Positions 43,922-55,591 of a stretch of DNA of 64,000 bases are shown here, in pieces. Made by a program: the position numbers and the translations under genes. Below the pieces are notes generated by a model. The model made no database searches and was not told the DNA's origin. It saw only the letters and a list, made by a program, of their open reading frames with translations. The stretch is from contig NC_053492.1 of assembly GCF_905171775.1 (NCBI RefSeq), positions 276,974,938-277,038,937 on the forward strand, given 5' to 3'. Origin of the DNA: Rana temporaria (taxonomy: Eukaryota; Chordata; Amphibia; Anura; Ranidae). Position 1 is the first letter of the stretch, and every line of letters starts with the position of its first letter.

Positions 43922-44653
43922 GGGGCAGATCCACAGAGATCTGCACCTGTGCAGCGTTTTAGAGATACGGTACGCCGCCGTAACTTACTTGTCCTTGGTT
44001 CGAATCCATAAAGATTTTGCGCCATAAGTTACGGCGGCGTAGTCTATCTCTGGCGGCGTAACGGCGCGTAATTCAAATCTGCGATTAGGGGGCGTGTTTC
44101 CTTTAAATGAAGCGCGTCCCTGCGCCGAATGAACTGCGCATGCGCCGTCCCTAAATTTCCCGCCGTGCATTGCGCTAAATGACGTTGCAAGGACGTAATT
44201 TTTTTTAACATAGACGTGAATTACGTCCATCCCGATTCACAGACGACTTACGCAAACAAACAAAAAAAATTCAAAATAAACGCGGGAACGACTGCCATAC
44301 TTAACATGGCAGATCTAACTATATGCCACGAAACAGCAGCTTTAACTATACGCCGGAAAAAGCCGACTAGAGACAACATAAAAGAATGCGACGGCCGCTC
44401 GTACGTTCGTGGATCGTCGGAAATAGCTCATTTGCATACTCAACGCGGAAAACAACGTGAACGCCACCCAGCGGACGCCAAAAAATTGCATCTTAGATCC
44501 GAAGGCGTACGAAGCCGTACGCCTGTCGGATCTAACCCAGATGCCGTAGTATCTTGTTTTGAGGATTCAAAACAAAGATACGACGCGGGAAATTTGAAAG
44601 TATGCCGGCGTATCAGTAGATACGCCGGCGTACTCGCTTTGTGGATCTGCCCC
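43922..44653. mobile_element. Foldback MITE, GGGGCAGATCCACA ends, TSD TTC
   Basis: TTC at 43919-43921 and 44654-44656 flanks ends GGGGCAGATCCACAG and TTGTGGATCTGCCCC. The interior resembles the elements at 23641 and 49454 (TACGCCG and CAAGGACGT blocks). The 163-codon ORF over it is a chance frame. Confidence 0.85.
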
Positions 44654-44809
44654 TTCTTCTTTAGTTTCCTCCTTCTCCTCCTCTTCCCCTTCTACATGCC
44701 TATGTAAAGAATAGTGTCACTGAATAATACACCATGAGGAATTCATGAAAAAAATCTCAGTAATATACACTGCTCAGAAAAATTAAAGGAACACTTTGAA
44801 AACATAACA

Positions 44810-45697
44810 GATCCCTCTGGACTTCCTGTCAGTTCCTGCCTGACCTACAGTTGTCTCCAGTCTTCTGCACCTGCCCTGCTTCCATCAGCTGCACCAAGTC
44901 TACTTACCAGTTTCCGGCACCGGTGCCTCCTTGTGCCTTCCCTCCTCTGTCTCAAACTCCAGGGAGCGGACTGCGCAGGGTCGCAAAGGTGAGCCGTCCT
45001 CAGCATCTCTGCCTCGGTGAGTACAGGTTCCTGATACCTACAAGGACTTGAATGTCACTTGGGGGTTGAATAAAACTGATAATGATGTGAGCACAGAAAA
45101 GACATTTGTGGTTATTTCATTATAAATGTTATGTTATATTTGTCTGACCTACACATGCTTCTTTGATTTAATTGTAAGCAGGATGACTGAATGATCAAAA
45201 TTAATGTCAAACTGGCCAAAACAATCAATTTCAGTGGGGGTTGAATAATTTTGAATACAACTGTACATTTTGAGTATATAACAACCAATGCATTAGTAAA
45301 GCTCTGCATAATGAAGTTCCATCCATTAAGGTGCATTCAGATAGCAACAAGAGAACCTCAATGCGTTTCAACTCATAAAGAGTCTTCATCAGGAAGAAAA
45401 TTATATATTCTAGGATGTAAATATATATAAGTATTCATTCTATACCAAGTTAATAGTTACACAAAAAAACACAAAACATATTCATATATAAATAAATGAC
45501 TTTTTTTAGTAACATGCATTGGTCTCACTTGGTTGAGTGTCTTTGCATAATATTTTCTGTACTATTAATTAATGTAAGCAATATGGAATACTGATTTAAA
45601 GAGTGCATTGCAACACCTTATATTGTAATCTGGAGCTTGTCCATATTGTTGGTGTGTGTGGTTGCCCTAAAATATTTCCATTCTTTTATTAAATTTT
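44810..45697. repeat. Ectopic copy of 34833-35720 (LTR end, MITE end, flank)
   Basis: The copy is collinear at a fixed offset with three visible substitutions. The left junction is at GATC, present in both Tc1 and LTR sequence. The right junction is at an A/T-rich AAATTTT. Because it spans an LTR, an unrelated MITE and flanking DNA, it cannot be a transposition product by itself. Confidence 0.9.
45358..45392 (-). ncRNA. Hammerhead-ribozyme-like motif, duplicate copy
   Basis: Identical to 35381-35415, carried here within the ectopic 888-bp copy. Same loss of the cleavage-triplet G. Confidence 0.4.
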
Positions 45698-45719
45698 AAA
45701 TATGCAGCAAGCTAGTCCA

Positions 45720-46261
45720 TTTTGCTGAAATTTCATTGCAACAACTCAAAATGGTCCTCAGTTTGTATGGCCCACCACCAAACCGGTCATGCTGAACGAT
45801 GTTACAGCAAAAAGTTCTCCGCGGCTTCTCCAGACCCTTTCACATCTGTCACATATGCTCAGGGTGAACCTGCTCTCATCTGTGAAAAGCATGGGGCACC
45901 AGTGGTGGACCTGCCAATTCTGGTGTTCAATGGAAAATGCCAATCAAGCTTCACAGTGTCTGGCAGTGAGCACAGAGTACACTAGAGGACGTTGGGCCCT
46001 CAGGCCACCTGAGACTGTGCTGGGAGACACGGCAAACCTTCTGGCAATGGCACGTATTGATGTGCCATCCTGGAGGAGTTGGACTGCCTGTGCAACCTTT
46101 ATACAGTCCAAGCATTGCCTTGTGCTACCAGTAGTGACACTGACCCTAGCCAAATGCAAAACTAGTGAAAAACAGTCAGAAAAGATGAGTAGGGAAAAAA
46201 TGTCAGACACCGCCACCTGAAAAAACATTCCTGTTTTGGAGGTTGTCTCATTGTTGCCCAT
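45720..46261 (-). pseudogene. Tc1-like transposase relic, N-terminal and first catalytic parts
   Basis: The minus-strand frame 46261-45944 contains VAQAVQLLQDGTSIRAIARR followed by FAVSPSTVS, a helix-turn-helix of the Tc1 paired-like DNA-binding domain. A second frame, 45943-45758, contains MLFTDESRFTLS with the first catalytic Asp and RVWRSRGE. A frameshift separates them. The part encoding the second Asp and the Glu is missing, replaced by the foreign insert. Confidence 0.8.
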
Positions 46262-46410
46262 CTAGTGCACCTGTTGTTAATTTCAATTAACAGCAAAGCA
46301 GCTGAAACTGATTAACAACCCCCTCTGTATACACCCCCCCCCTCTGCTACTTAACTGACCAGATCAATATCCCAGGAGTTCTGATTCAAAGTGTCCCTTT
46401 AATTTTTTTA

Positions 46411-48112
46411 TACATTTCAGTCCCTCTGTATTCCTCAGTGACATTTTTCTACAAATCTGTGTCCAGGGACAAGAGGGAAAAGGCAAGCAGTGCCAAACAT
46501 TAAAAATACAATCGTATGGTCAGAGATGACCCCACCCTTCCCCAAAGTGAAGCCCTAAAACTCTAAGCAGCATTCATCAACACCCATCCCACCATCTCCA
46601 GTAACAATTTTCCCATGCCAGGTTTTTGCTGGAGCAGAAAAAAAAATCCCCAAACACCACACATGCCCGTGCCAGTATGCCAGTTGTCACTTCAACTGCT
46701 TACAAATCAGCTAATAAAAACAAGCCTTCCTCTATTAAACATTATATATAGATTTACTTTTTTTGACTTTTCATTTTATTTTTAATTGTTTTTTTCTCCC
46801 TAGTAAAACCATGCCTGTCCTGGTCAAGTGAGCAGAAGTAGGGATGGCAAGGCTCTAATTAAAACTCTTGCAAGCAATCATACCATGAACTACTGGGTGT
46901 CAATGTATATGCTTGAGGTGCTAGCCTGCCCTGCTGAAAATGTCTTTTTAGAGAAGGTCGTCTGCTTAGCAGAAGGAATTGACTGAGAAGCTGAATTTTA
47001 AAAATCTGAATCAGACCTGGATCACAGATTACCAAACATCCACTGCAGGTTTTACTAATGGAATCAAAACATTGCTCCTATATACATCTAACTAAGAAAA
47101 TAGGATACAATCATGTTTCTGTATTGACCAGGCTCTCAAAATATCCTTTCAACCACCTGAGAAGTGTTCTGATCGTATACACTATGTTTAGAACAAACAT
47201 TCTGGTACTTAAAATACACTCTTACTGTAATGCCAGGTGGTCTCTATGGAAATGACTGTGCTGTTAGTACTCACCTTTGCATGCATTCCAGCCCTTTGAC
47301 TTTCCCTATCCAGGTTTATTCGCAAACCCACATAGGGCATAATGTACATGTTATTTCTACACTCCAACAAGACAACATAACTTAATTTCCTAAGTAAGAA
47401 AACTGTTACATTTAGAATAGATTCATTATAGTAATAATAATAATAAAATCCCTTCTCGTTGCTAATATGGTCTGAGACATATGAAACAATTTTATTTTAT
47501 TTTATATGCATGGAAAAGCAATTGGAATCAGTATAGCATCAGGACCAGTAGTGTGTTTGGGACAATGAGTTTCTTTGTATCAACATTTGTGATTATTGAT
47601 TTGTCAAAAAAGCAAGCTTGATCTTTAACTTTGGATCTGGTCATGCTAGTAAACCTGAAGATACAAGATACAACTCAACATTGTTTTACCCGTACTTAGC
47701 TACAGATGACAATAATGAATTCTGGTTTATTCATTTGTTTATTTAAGGGAAGTACCACATTTCCTATATAAAATGTCAAATAACAGAAAAAAAAAACACT
47801 GCAATGATTCAGTTTCTTGAATGTGCTTCAGTGCAGACATTTTACAGTTCCATTTCCTAATGGCTTTGCTAATAATGGATAGTACTATCCTAAAATAAAT
47901 GTTTTATTTTATAAAGTAATATTACATTTAAACCATGGAAAACCCCCAAGTTTACGGTACTTTATGATAATGGTTTGAGTTCATTACTTTATTCCTCTGT
48001 ATAAAAAAGTTCAATAATAAATAATATTAAATGATAAAATATTACAGCATACAAGTTAGAATTTCTTATCTCTATTACTTGACAACCACCAGTGAATGTT
48101 TCCCAAGACGAA
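46411..48112. other. AT-rich DNA, no feature recognised
   Basis: No ORF with a motif and no large repeat. A short (ATA)n run is near 47435. Confidence 0.4.
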
Positions 48113-48576
48113 GGCCCCGTACACACGAGAGGATTATCCGCTGGGAACGGTCCTCCGGACCGTTCCCGTGGATAAATCCTCTGGCGGATTTTGATCTGAT
48201 GGTTGTACTAACCATCAGATCGAAATCCACGCGGAATCCATCCGCGGTGATGTGTCGCGCCGTCGCGGTGATGATGACGCGGCGACGTGCGCGACGCTGG
48301 TAGGTAAAGACTTCCCACGCATGCGTCGAATCATTACGACGCATGCGAGGGAGGTGATCGGACGGATTGATCCGGTGAGTCTGTACAGACCACCGGATCA
48401 ATCCGCTGGACAGGATTCCAGTGGATAGATTTCTTAGCATGCTAAGAAATTTTTATCCGCTGGAAATCCATCGGCCCGAAAAAAATCCGCTGGGCCGTAC
48501 ACACCACAGGATCTATCCGCTGGAACTGATCCACGGATAAATACCAGCGGATAGATCATCTCGGGTGTACGGGGCC
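48113..48576. mobile_element. Harbinger-like hairpin MITE, TSD GAA
   Basis: GAA at 48110-48112 and 48577-48579 flanks ends GGCCCCGTACACACGAGA and TCTCGGGTGTACGGGGCC. The interior has GATGACGCGGCGACGTGCGC, as in the 8087 element, plus a second set of GGATTGATCCG repeats. It seems to contain two nested hairpins. Confidence 0.85.
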
Positions 48577-48724
48577 GAACAGATGGAAAAGCACAGCGCT
48601 GTTAATGAGTTGCAGCTTAAAGTAAATCGAAGCCTAAAATGTAAAAAATAAATAAAAAAAAGGTTATCCTGCCAGTTCGAGCCCACTCAGGCATTTCCTG
48701 TTCTAGGTTATAAATACCCACTTA

Positions 48725-49144
48725 AGCCTCGTACACACGATCAGTTTATCCGATGAGAACGGTCTGAAGGACCGTTGTCATAGGTTAACCGATGAAGCTG
48801 ACTGATGGTTCGTCGTGCGTACACACCATAAGTTAAAAACCGATCGTGTCAGAGAGCGGTGACGTAAAACACAACGACGTGCTGAAAAAAACTAAGTTCA
48901 ATGCTTCCAAGCATGCGTCGACTTGATTCTGAGCATGCGTGGGTTTTTAACCGATGCTTTTGCATACTAACGATCGGTTTTGACCTATCGGTTAGGCGTC
49001 CATCGGTTCAATTTTAAAGCAAGTTCTCATTTTTTTCGACCGAAGGTTAAATAACCTATGGGGCCTACACACGATCGGTTTGGACTGATGAAAACGGTCC
49101 TTCAGACCGTTGTCCTCTGGCGATCCTACTGTGTGTACGAGGCC
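48725..49144. mobile_element. Harbinger-like hairpin MITE, TSD TTA
   Basis: TTA at 48722-48724 and 49145-49147 flanks ends AGCCTCGTACACACGATC and CTGTGTGTACGAGGCC. The interior shares GTGACGTAAAACACAACGAC and GCATGCGTCGACTTGATTC blocks with 54593-55006. Confidence 0.85.
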
Positions 49145-49453
49145 TTAGTGTGAATCTATACAGGAACAGTGTTATCACCCTTGGACGTGTGCTCCCATTA
49201 CTGTCTACAAGGTTATGACAGACATGCACTTGCATTCACAACTAGCCTTTTCACTTCAGGCAGAACTGTCCACTGACAACAGCAGTTTAAGGGAACATGG
49301 GACTTGAAGTCCAATGACAACTGGTCATGTCACAGTGTGAAGATGTGGACCTGTGACTATGCTGCTTGTGAACCGAGCAGTAGTAGAAAAAATACCACAG
49401 GGTCTTTCACCATGATTTTACCAACTAAAACTTTTTTTTATTTTAAATATTCT

Positions 49454-50148
49454 GGGCCATATTCTCAAACAAGTTACGTAGGCGTATCAACAGATACGCC
49501 TACGTAAGTCAGTTTCCTATGTTTAAGTGTATTCTCAAACTGAGATACACTTAAACATGCCTAAGATACGACAGCTTGCGCAGTTGTATCTTAGGCTGCA
49601 ATATTTACGCTGACCGCTAGGTGGCGGTCAGCGTAGAATATGCAAATGACTAGTCACGCCGATTCTCGAACGTACGCTTGCCCGCCGTAGTGTTTTAACG
49701 TCGTTTCCGTAAGCGATACGCGGCGTAAAGATAAAGATGCCCCCTAGGTGGCGTACTCAATGTTAAGTATGGCCGTCGATCCCGCGTCGAAATTTCAAAA
49801 TTAAACGTCGTTTACGTAAGTCGTCCGTGAATGGCGCTGGACGCCATTTACGTTACAGTCAAAACAAATTACGTCCGTGAGACGTCATTTAGCGCAATGC
49901 AAGTCGGGTAATTTACCAGACGGAGCATGCGCATTACGATCGGCGCGGGAGCGCGCCTAATTTAAATGATCCACGCCCCCTGCCTGGATCATTTGAATTA
50001 GGATGGCTTACGCGGGTGGACTTTACGCGATGCCGCCGCAAGTTTACAGGTAAGTGGTTTGGGAATCCGGCACTTGCCACTTAAACTTGCGGCGGCGTAA
50101 CGTAAAGTACATACGTTCCGCCGCCTGAAATGTATGAGAATATGGCCC
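49454..50148. mobile_element. Foldback MITE, GGGCCATATTCTC ends
   Basis: GGGCCATATTCTCA and its complement TGAGAATATGGCCC close the element; the flanking triplets TCT/ACT differ at one base. The interior is of the same type as 23641 and 43922. Confidence 0.8.
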
Positions 50149-50598
50149 ACTGTACATAACTCTGTTATATTAATGTACAATACAAGTGTTAAGATATATT
50201 TTCAAAATATTACTAAGATACAATACAAGGCAATTCAGGGTGGCTGCACATAGTTTCCAGCTTTTTTCCAGAGTGTTATGTGAGCTCTAAAAATTAAAAT
50301 TTTGGTCCATCTACTCCTTTGTTCTGTGCCTTCATTTCCTTATAGGGAAAAACTATACCACAATGCAATGCAGGGTGCCTGATGGACCAACTAGAAGGTC
50401 TAACCATTTTCATGTGAGGGGTGCCTATGTTTATAAAGTTGAATATAATATTAATATGAATATTTAAATTAAACATACAAAATAACATTGGATATTATAT
50501 TAATTATAACTATGTTTAGGCTATTTTTAGCCGTATGAATATTCAACTATTTGATGAAGATACTCCCTGTATTCTCCATATAACTGATTACATACACT

Positions 50599-51125
50599 TT
50601 AAAGCGGGGGTTCACCCTTAGAGGGCACTTTTTCCCCTTAGCTTCCTGCTCGTTTTCTCTAGGGGAATCAGCTATTTGTATCAAAATATGAGCAGTACTT
50701 ACCCGTTTTCGAGCTGCATCTTCTTCCGTCGCTTCCGGGTATGGGCTTCGGGAATGGGCGTTCCTTCTTGATTGACAGTCTTCCGAGAGGCTTCCGACGG
50801 TCGCATCCATCGCGTCACGATTTTCCGAAAGAAGCCGAACGTCGGTGCGCAGGTGCAGTATAGAGCCACACCGACGTTCGGCTTCTTTCGGCTACGAGTG
50901 ACGCGATGGATGCGACCGTCGGAAGCCTCTCGGAAGAATGTCAATCAAGAAGGAACGCCCGCTCCCGAAGACCCATACCCGGAAGCGACGGAAGAAGATG
51001 CAGCTCGAAAACGGGTAAGTACTGCTCATATTTTAATACAAATAGCCGATTCCCCTAGACCGAACGAGCAGGAATCTAGGGGAAGAAAAAAATTTTTTTT
51101 AGAAATGGGTGAACTCCCGCTTTAA
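50599..51125. mobile_element. TTAA-flanked palindromic MITE (AGCGGGGGTTCACCC ends)
   Basis: TTAA at 50599-50602 and 51122-51125. Ends AAGCGGGGGTTCACCC and GGGTGAACTCCCGCTT. The arms are inverted repeats around a loop near 50846-50860, including CCGAACGTCGGTG and CACCGACGTTCGG. ORFs on both strands mirror each other. Confidence 0.9.
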
Positions 51126-51318
51126 GTATTTTTGATTGCAAATCTTTAGAAACTCTGTGTACCTAATATATTTGTAGAATATTTTTAATATAATTATTTA
51201 TTTATTTTTGATCTGTGTCTTCTTAATAAAATGTATTCTAGACTTCACATACCTTGCTTTGGGTACTTTTCTCCATTAACTTTTTACGCTTACTATGATA
51301 GTAAGGGAAGTAGTATCT

Positions 51319-51482
51319 TAATAAATGAATAGTATTACTATTATTCAGGATTTAAATAGCACCAACAGTTTGCACAGCACTTTACAACATGAGGGCAGGC
51401 AGTGCAGTTATAATACAATTCCAAACAAGACAAATCAGAGGGCCCTGCTTGTTAGAGCTTACAATCTATAAGGGAAGGGTGG
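51319..51482. repeat. Dispersed frog repeat with ATT-rich head
   Basis: TAGCACCAACAGTTTGCACA, a GCACTTTACAACATGAGGGC block and CAGAGGGCCCTGCTTGTTAG are in the order I recall for an abundant amphibian retroposon-like repeat. An ATT/TTA-rich stretch lies at the left. Class uncertain. Confidence 0.5.
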
Positions 51483-51845
51483 GACCCATGTTCTTTTTTT
51501 CAATGACTTTTATCTGTATTGCTGCGAGTAGTTAAATTACTTTTTTTTCCTTTAGAAATGTCATTTTGTGCAGGGACTGTAATAAACACGGGAAACATGC
51601 GCCACTTTACAGGCATACTATAGACACCCCCCCAGATATGACATTTAAAAGAATATTTCACTTTTATTGTTTCACTTTAAGCATTATTAAAATCACTGCT
51701 CCCGAAAAAATGGCCATTTTTAAAACTTTTTTTTTTTCATTGATACATGTCCCCTGGGGCAGGACCTGGGTCCTCAAACACTTTTTATGACAATAACTTG
51801 CATTTTAACCTTTAAAATTAGCACTTTTGATTTCTCCCATAGATG

Positions 51846-51977
51846 TTTAAAGGGTTTTCCGTGGCTTTCGAATTTGCCGTGAACACCCCAAATTGTTCAC
51901 TATTCGAAAGGGCGAACAGCCAATGTTTGAGTCTAACTCATGTTTGACCCGAACATAAAGCTCATCTCTAGTTGCAA
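51846..51977. mobile_element. Truncated hAT-like MITE fragment
   Basis: On the minus strand it reads CTAGAGATGAGCTTTATGTT, then GGGTCAAACATGAGTTAGAC and GGCTGTTCGCCC. This resembles an abundant frog repeat with hAT-like ends. The other terminus is missing. Confidence 0.4.
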
Positions 51978-51984
51978 GGAGTGC

Positions 51985-52230
51985 ATGGTACGAGAATACA
52001 AGGTCAATGGAGTTTCCATTAAATGAGTGAGTAGAAGCACATGTCCTTTGCTTCAAGTCAAAAGAGGAGGTTAGACTACAAGGTTTAGTAGTAGCAGGAC
52101 TTTTAATATGGACAAGAATGTTGAAGCCACCAGGAATGATTGTAGGAATTTCAGGAGAGATTGAGTAGAGTAGCCAGGCAGAGAAGTCATTAAGGAAAGT
52201 TGATACTGGTTCAGGAGGCCGATAGATCAC
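51985..52230 (-). pseudogene. LINE endonuclease-domain fragment
   Basis: The minus-strand frame has YRPPEPVSTFLNDFSAWL, then PTIIPGGFNILVHI, and SSFDLKQRTCASTHSFNGNS followed by IDLVFS. This matches an AP-endonuclease domain of non-LTR retrotransposons, with the G-D-F-N-x-H motif degraded to GGFNILV and T-H-x-x-G-x-x-L-D-L-V near the end. The catalytic Asp is lost. Most like the L2/Rex1/Jockey-type group from memory. No RT part is nearby. Confidence 0.65.
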
Positions 52231-52495
52231 AGTAATTATTAAAGAAACTGGAGAAAAAAGACAAAGACAGTGAAAACAGAATCTGCTACTTCCTGTATGT
52301 CCTGTCTGCGCTGACCACGAAAATCAGGCTGCTCAGCCCTGATCACATGGTCAGAGTATGTCCCTGCATCATACATTGCTGTCCCCTCTGCTCTCCTCTC
52401 TCCCCCCACCCCCTTCTTCCTGCCTCTCATCTCATTCTCTGTCTCCGCCCTGCCCTGCCGCTATTCTTAAAAAAAACACTATGTGATTAGTTTTA

Positions 52496-52819
52496 AAAAA
52501 TGAGCATTCTAAATACCAATTTTGAGCTGTCTTCAGGCTGGTCATGTGACTCGCGGCTGCTTTACAGATACAAGACAGAGCTTCTGCGGAGGAGACGAGA
52601 GGGCACATGGTCTTTCCAGCTGACGTCAGAGGAAGATCACAGCCCCTCCAGCAGAAGCCATAAGAGCTGTACAGCGGCCTCGAGTAATGTGACCAGTCTG
52701 AAGACAGCTCATATTGGTATTTAGAACATTTGTTTTTTAAAACAACTTTCATAGTGTGTTATGCCAGTCTTTAGAGGGGCTGGCAAAGTCTTCTATAAAT
52801 GGGTTTACATACACTTTAA
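52496..52819. mobile_element. TTAA-type foldback MITE, one end defined
   Basis: AAATGAGCATTCTAAATACC with AGCTGTCTTCAGGCTGGTCA is mirrored by TGACCAGTCTGAAGACAGCT and GGTATTTAGAACATTTG. The right end ACATACACTTTAA closes with TTAA at 52816-52819. The left terminus is not clear. Confidence 0.55.
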
Positions 52820-52867
52820 GGTTTTTATGACTGTCTGCGCTCATGTTGTAGATATAACCACACCTCC

Positions 52868-53125
52868 TGTCTGTGCCTTCATTAAGGAGATTTACCCCCT
52901 CTATTTGTCCTGTTTACCATTATCATTGAAAGTGAAAGAAAAAACAAATCTTGAGTTGTCCTCAGAAAAGTAATATAGAGAAACTCAATGGGGACATTAG
53001 TTCTGGTGAACTGGGGATCCCCAAGGAATTCCATTAATTTACAGAGATTTCCTCTCACTTCCTGTTTGGCTATGGGACAGTAAGTGAAGAGAAATCTCCC
53101 CAATGGGACAAAGATGGCAAAATGT
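52868..53125. repeat. Unclassified interspersed repeat, copy 2
   Basis: Same order and orientation of blocks as 43230-43530 (TATTTGTCCTGTTTACCATT, AATGGGGACATTAGTTCTGG, CTATGGGACAGTAAG, GAAATCTCCCC). Divergence is moderate by eye. Confidence 0.6.
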
Positions 53126-53187
53126 AACCTTACAGGGGATATAACCCTCCTATACTCTATCCAGAAAAATACTACTTTAAATGCATT

Positions 53188-53916
53188 GGCCCAGATTCTC
53201 ATAGATGGGCGTAAAACTGTGCGGGCGTAACGTATCTGATTTACGTTACGCCGCCGCAAATTTTACAGGCAAGTGCTTTATTCACAAAGAACTTGCCTGT
53301 AAAGTTGCGGTGGCGTAGTGTAAATCACCCGGCGCAAGCCTGCCTAATTCAAATTAGCCGGGTAGGGGGCGTGGAGCATTTAAATTAAGCGCGTTCCCGC
53401 GCCGAACGTACTGTGCATGCGCCGTCTGGAAAATCTCTCAGGGTGCATTGCTCCAAATGACGTCACAAGGACGTCATTGGTTTTGACGTGAACGTAAATG
53501 GCGTCCAGCCCCATTCACGGACGACTTACGCAAACAACGTAAATTTAAAAATTTTGACGCGGGAACGACAACCGTACTTAACATTGGTTGCCCCTCATAT
53601 AGCAGGGGCAACTTTACGCCGCGCAAACCTAACATAAACGTCGTAACTTCACTGCGGCGACCGCGCGTACTTTCGGGAATTCGCATATTTAGCTAATTTG
53701 CATACTCGGCAGGGAAAACGACAGAGGCGACACCTAGCAGCAAAAAAAATTGCATTTAAGATCTGACAGCGTAAGAGTCTTACGCCTGTCGGATCTAATG
53801 GATGTCTATGCGTAACTGATTCTAAGAATCAGTCGCATAGATACGACGGCCCAGATTAGGACCTACGACGGCGTACATGGTGTTGCGCCATCGTAAGCCC
53901 TTTGAGAATCTGGGCC
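53188..53916 (+). mobile_element. Foldback MITE, GGCCCAGATTCTC ends (complete copy)
   Basis: GGCCCAGATTCTCATAG and TGAGAATCTGGGCC close the element; flanking triplets ATT/ATA differ at one base. It matches 3253-3920 along its length and gives the right end missing there. Confidence 0.85.
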
Positions 53917-54592
53917 ATAGTGTCTAATGAGGGAGCCCCTGCAAAAACTCACAAAGGAAATGATTTGGTGGCATGTATTCCGAAACAACTTAAAGAGGAG
54001 AAAGAACACTTTTCAGGAATGCCAAAAAATGTTGCACAGCTTTCAGTCCAAATTCCTTATGCCCCTAGATACAGTGTTGCCAACTGTGCATACATTTATG
54101 GGCAGGAATGTTTCTCCTATCCATAAATGTTTGTAGACAGAAGAAAAGTGTCAGTAAAATAACCCACTTGCAGCCTATCTTTTCCAAGTATGTGGCTGCA
54201 GCAGGCTATGTTCTCACATCTGTAGGCCACAAAAAAAAGAAAAAAAGAAGATCCGAGTGGTGGTGGTCAATGTAAGTGTCTTTTTACCGTTTTTTACCTG
54301 GTTTTATGCACATGTACATGTAATTGTTTCTGCTGCTTTTCTTAAATTTCAATAAATACTACACCATATGGCATCTTTTTGTCTGTTGTCTTACAGTTGT
54401 TTTTTAACACAAGCAGCGGAGCACTGCCCCCAGTAGATCAAAGAAGGAGAATAAGAAGCTATCTAGATTGATGTCTGCATCTGATACAAGTGTTTTGCTC
54501 ATTTGGCTACACACTCAAAGGCCAGAATTGCTTGATGGTGAGTGTGCATTGCATGTGGGTGGAGGCTGGATTCAATACGCTTCTATCACTAA
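53917..54592. other. Non-coding DNA, no feature recognised
   Basis: Short plus-strand ORFs (53902-54136) overlap in two frames, without motif. Nothing else seen. Confidence 0.35.
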
Positions 54593-55006
54593 TGCCCTGT
54601 ACACACGATTGGTTCATCCGATGAAAACGGTCTGATGGATCTTTTCATCAGATATCCGATGAAGCTGACTTTCATCAGTCGTGCCTGCACACCATCGGTT
54701 AAAAAAAACATTCGTTTCAGAACGCGGTGACGTAAAACACAACGACGTGCTGAGAAAAATGAAGCTCAATGCTTCCGAGCATGCGTCAACTTGATTCTGA
54801 GCATGCGTGGATTTTTAACCGGTGGACGTGCCCACAGACGATATTTTTTTTCTATCGGATAGTTAACCATCAGATGATTTTAAAAAGTTCCTAGTTTTTT
54901 AACCGATGGATAAATAACCGATGGGGCCCACACACGATCGGTTAGTCTGATGAAAACGGTCCATCAGACCGTTTTATTCAGACAAACCGATTGTGTGAAC
55001 GCAGCA
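54593..55006. mobile_element. Hairpin MITE, diverged ends
   Basis: The left end TGCCCTGTACACACGATTGG and right end CCGATTGTGTGAACGCAGCA are a diverged form of the family ends. The interior blocks (GCGGTGACGTAAAACACAAC, GCATGCGTCAACTTGATTC) match 48725-49144. No clean TSD. Confidence 0.75.
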
Positions 55007-55591
55007 TTAGTGTGACACTAAGTGGGTTTCATGGTTTTTTTATTTCAGCCAATAGTTCTTATCATACTACTATAAATGGCTTTCTTTGGATGTTCTATAC
55101 ATTTCAGCCACTTAACGTGATGCTTTGAGTGTGTAACCTACTGGAGGAATTGAAAGTGATCCCAGTGACTAATATTCTATACAAATGCTTTTGCTGCACT
55201 TTTAGGGCATCCTGGAATTCTGTGGAGTGGATACTTCATCTGATTAGAACACATGAAGATCATTATCCTATGAATTTTGCATCACTATGGACTCTTTCTG
55301 AATAATTACATTTATTTGATATGTGTGGACTTTTTTTTACTAAAGGCAAATAGACTGTTCCCTTTGCAAGAGTATTTGCACCAGACCTTAATGAATGAGT
55401 TGAAGCTTTGCTGACTTCCATCATCAAATTATGTGCTAGAAAAAATGCTTTTATTTTATTTTGCAATTGAGTATTCTTTGTGAAGTGAAACGTCACCGCA
55501 TTCAATAAGCTCTGCGGCAAACTCTCTTGCAAAATGGAACTTTGTTTGCAAAGTAAACAATCTATTTGTCTCCAGTAAAATCAACCCCTTA

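Larger units (their letters stand above)
44768..46410 (-). mobile_element. Tc1-like transposon with an 888-bp foreign insert
   Basis: The left end, after TA at 44766-44767, reads CACTGCTCAGAAAAATTAAA. The right end is the complement CCCTTTAATTTTTTTA near 46395-46410 with its last 10 or so bases lost. Transposase relics are at 45720-46261 on the minus strand. Between the left terminus and the relic, the usual transposase 3' half is replaced by 44810-45697, a copy of 34833-35720. Confidence 0.8.

Noticed and set aside
43990..44010. GGTTCGAATCC box B sequence in the MITE at 43922
   Set aside because: No box A at the right distance, no terminator, and the matching region of related MITEs lacks it; likely chance.
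44216..44707. 163-codon ORF
   Set aside because: It lies across a foldback MITE and ends in its flank; composition follows the MITE.
50547..51125. ORFs with the same peptide on both strands
   Set aside because: Mirror translation of a TTAA-flanked palindromic MITE.
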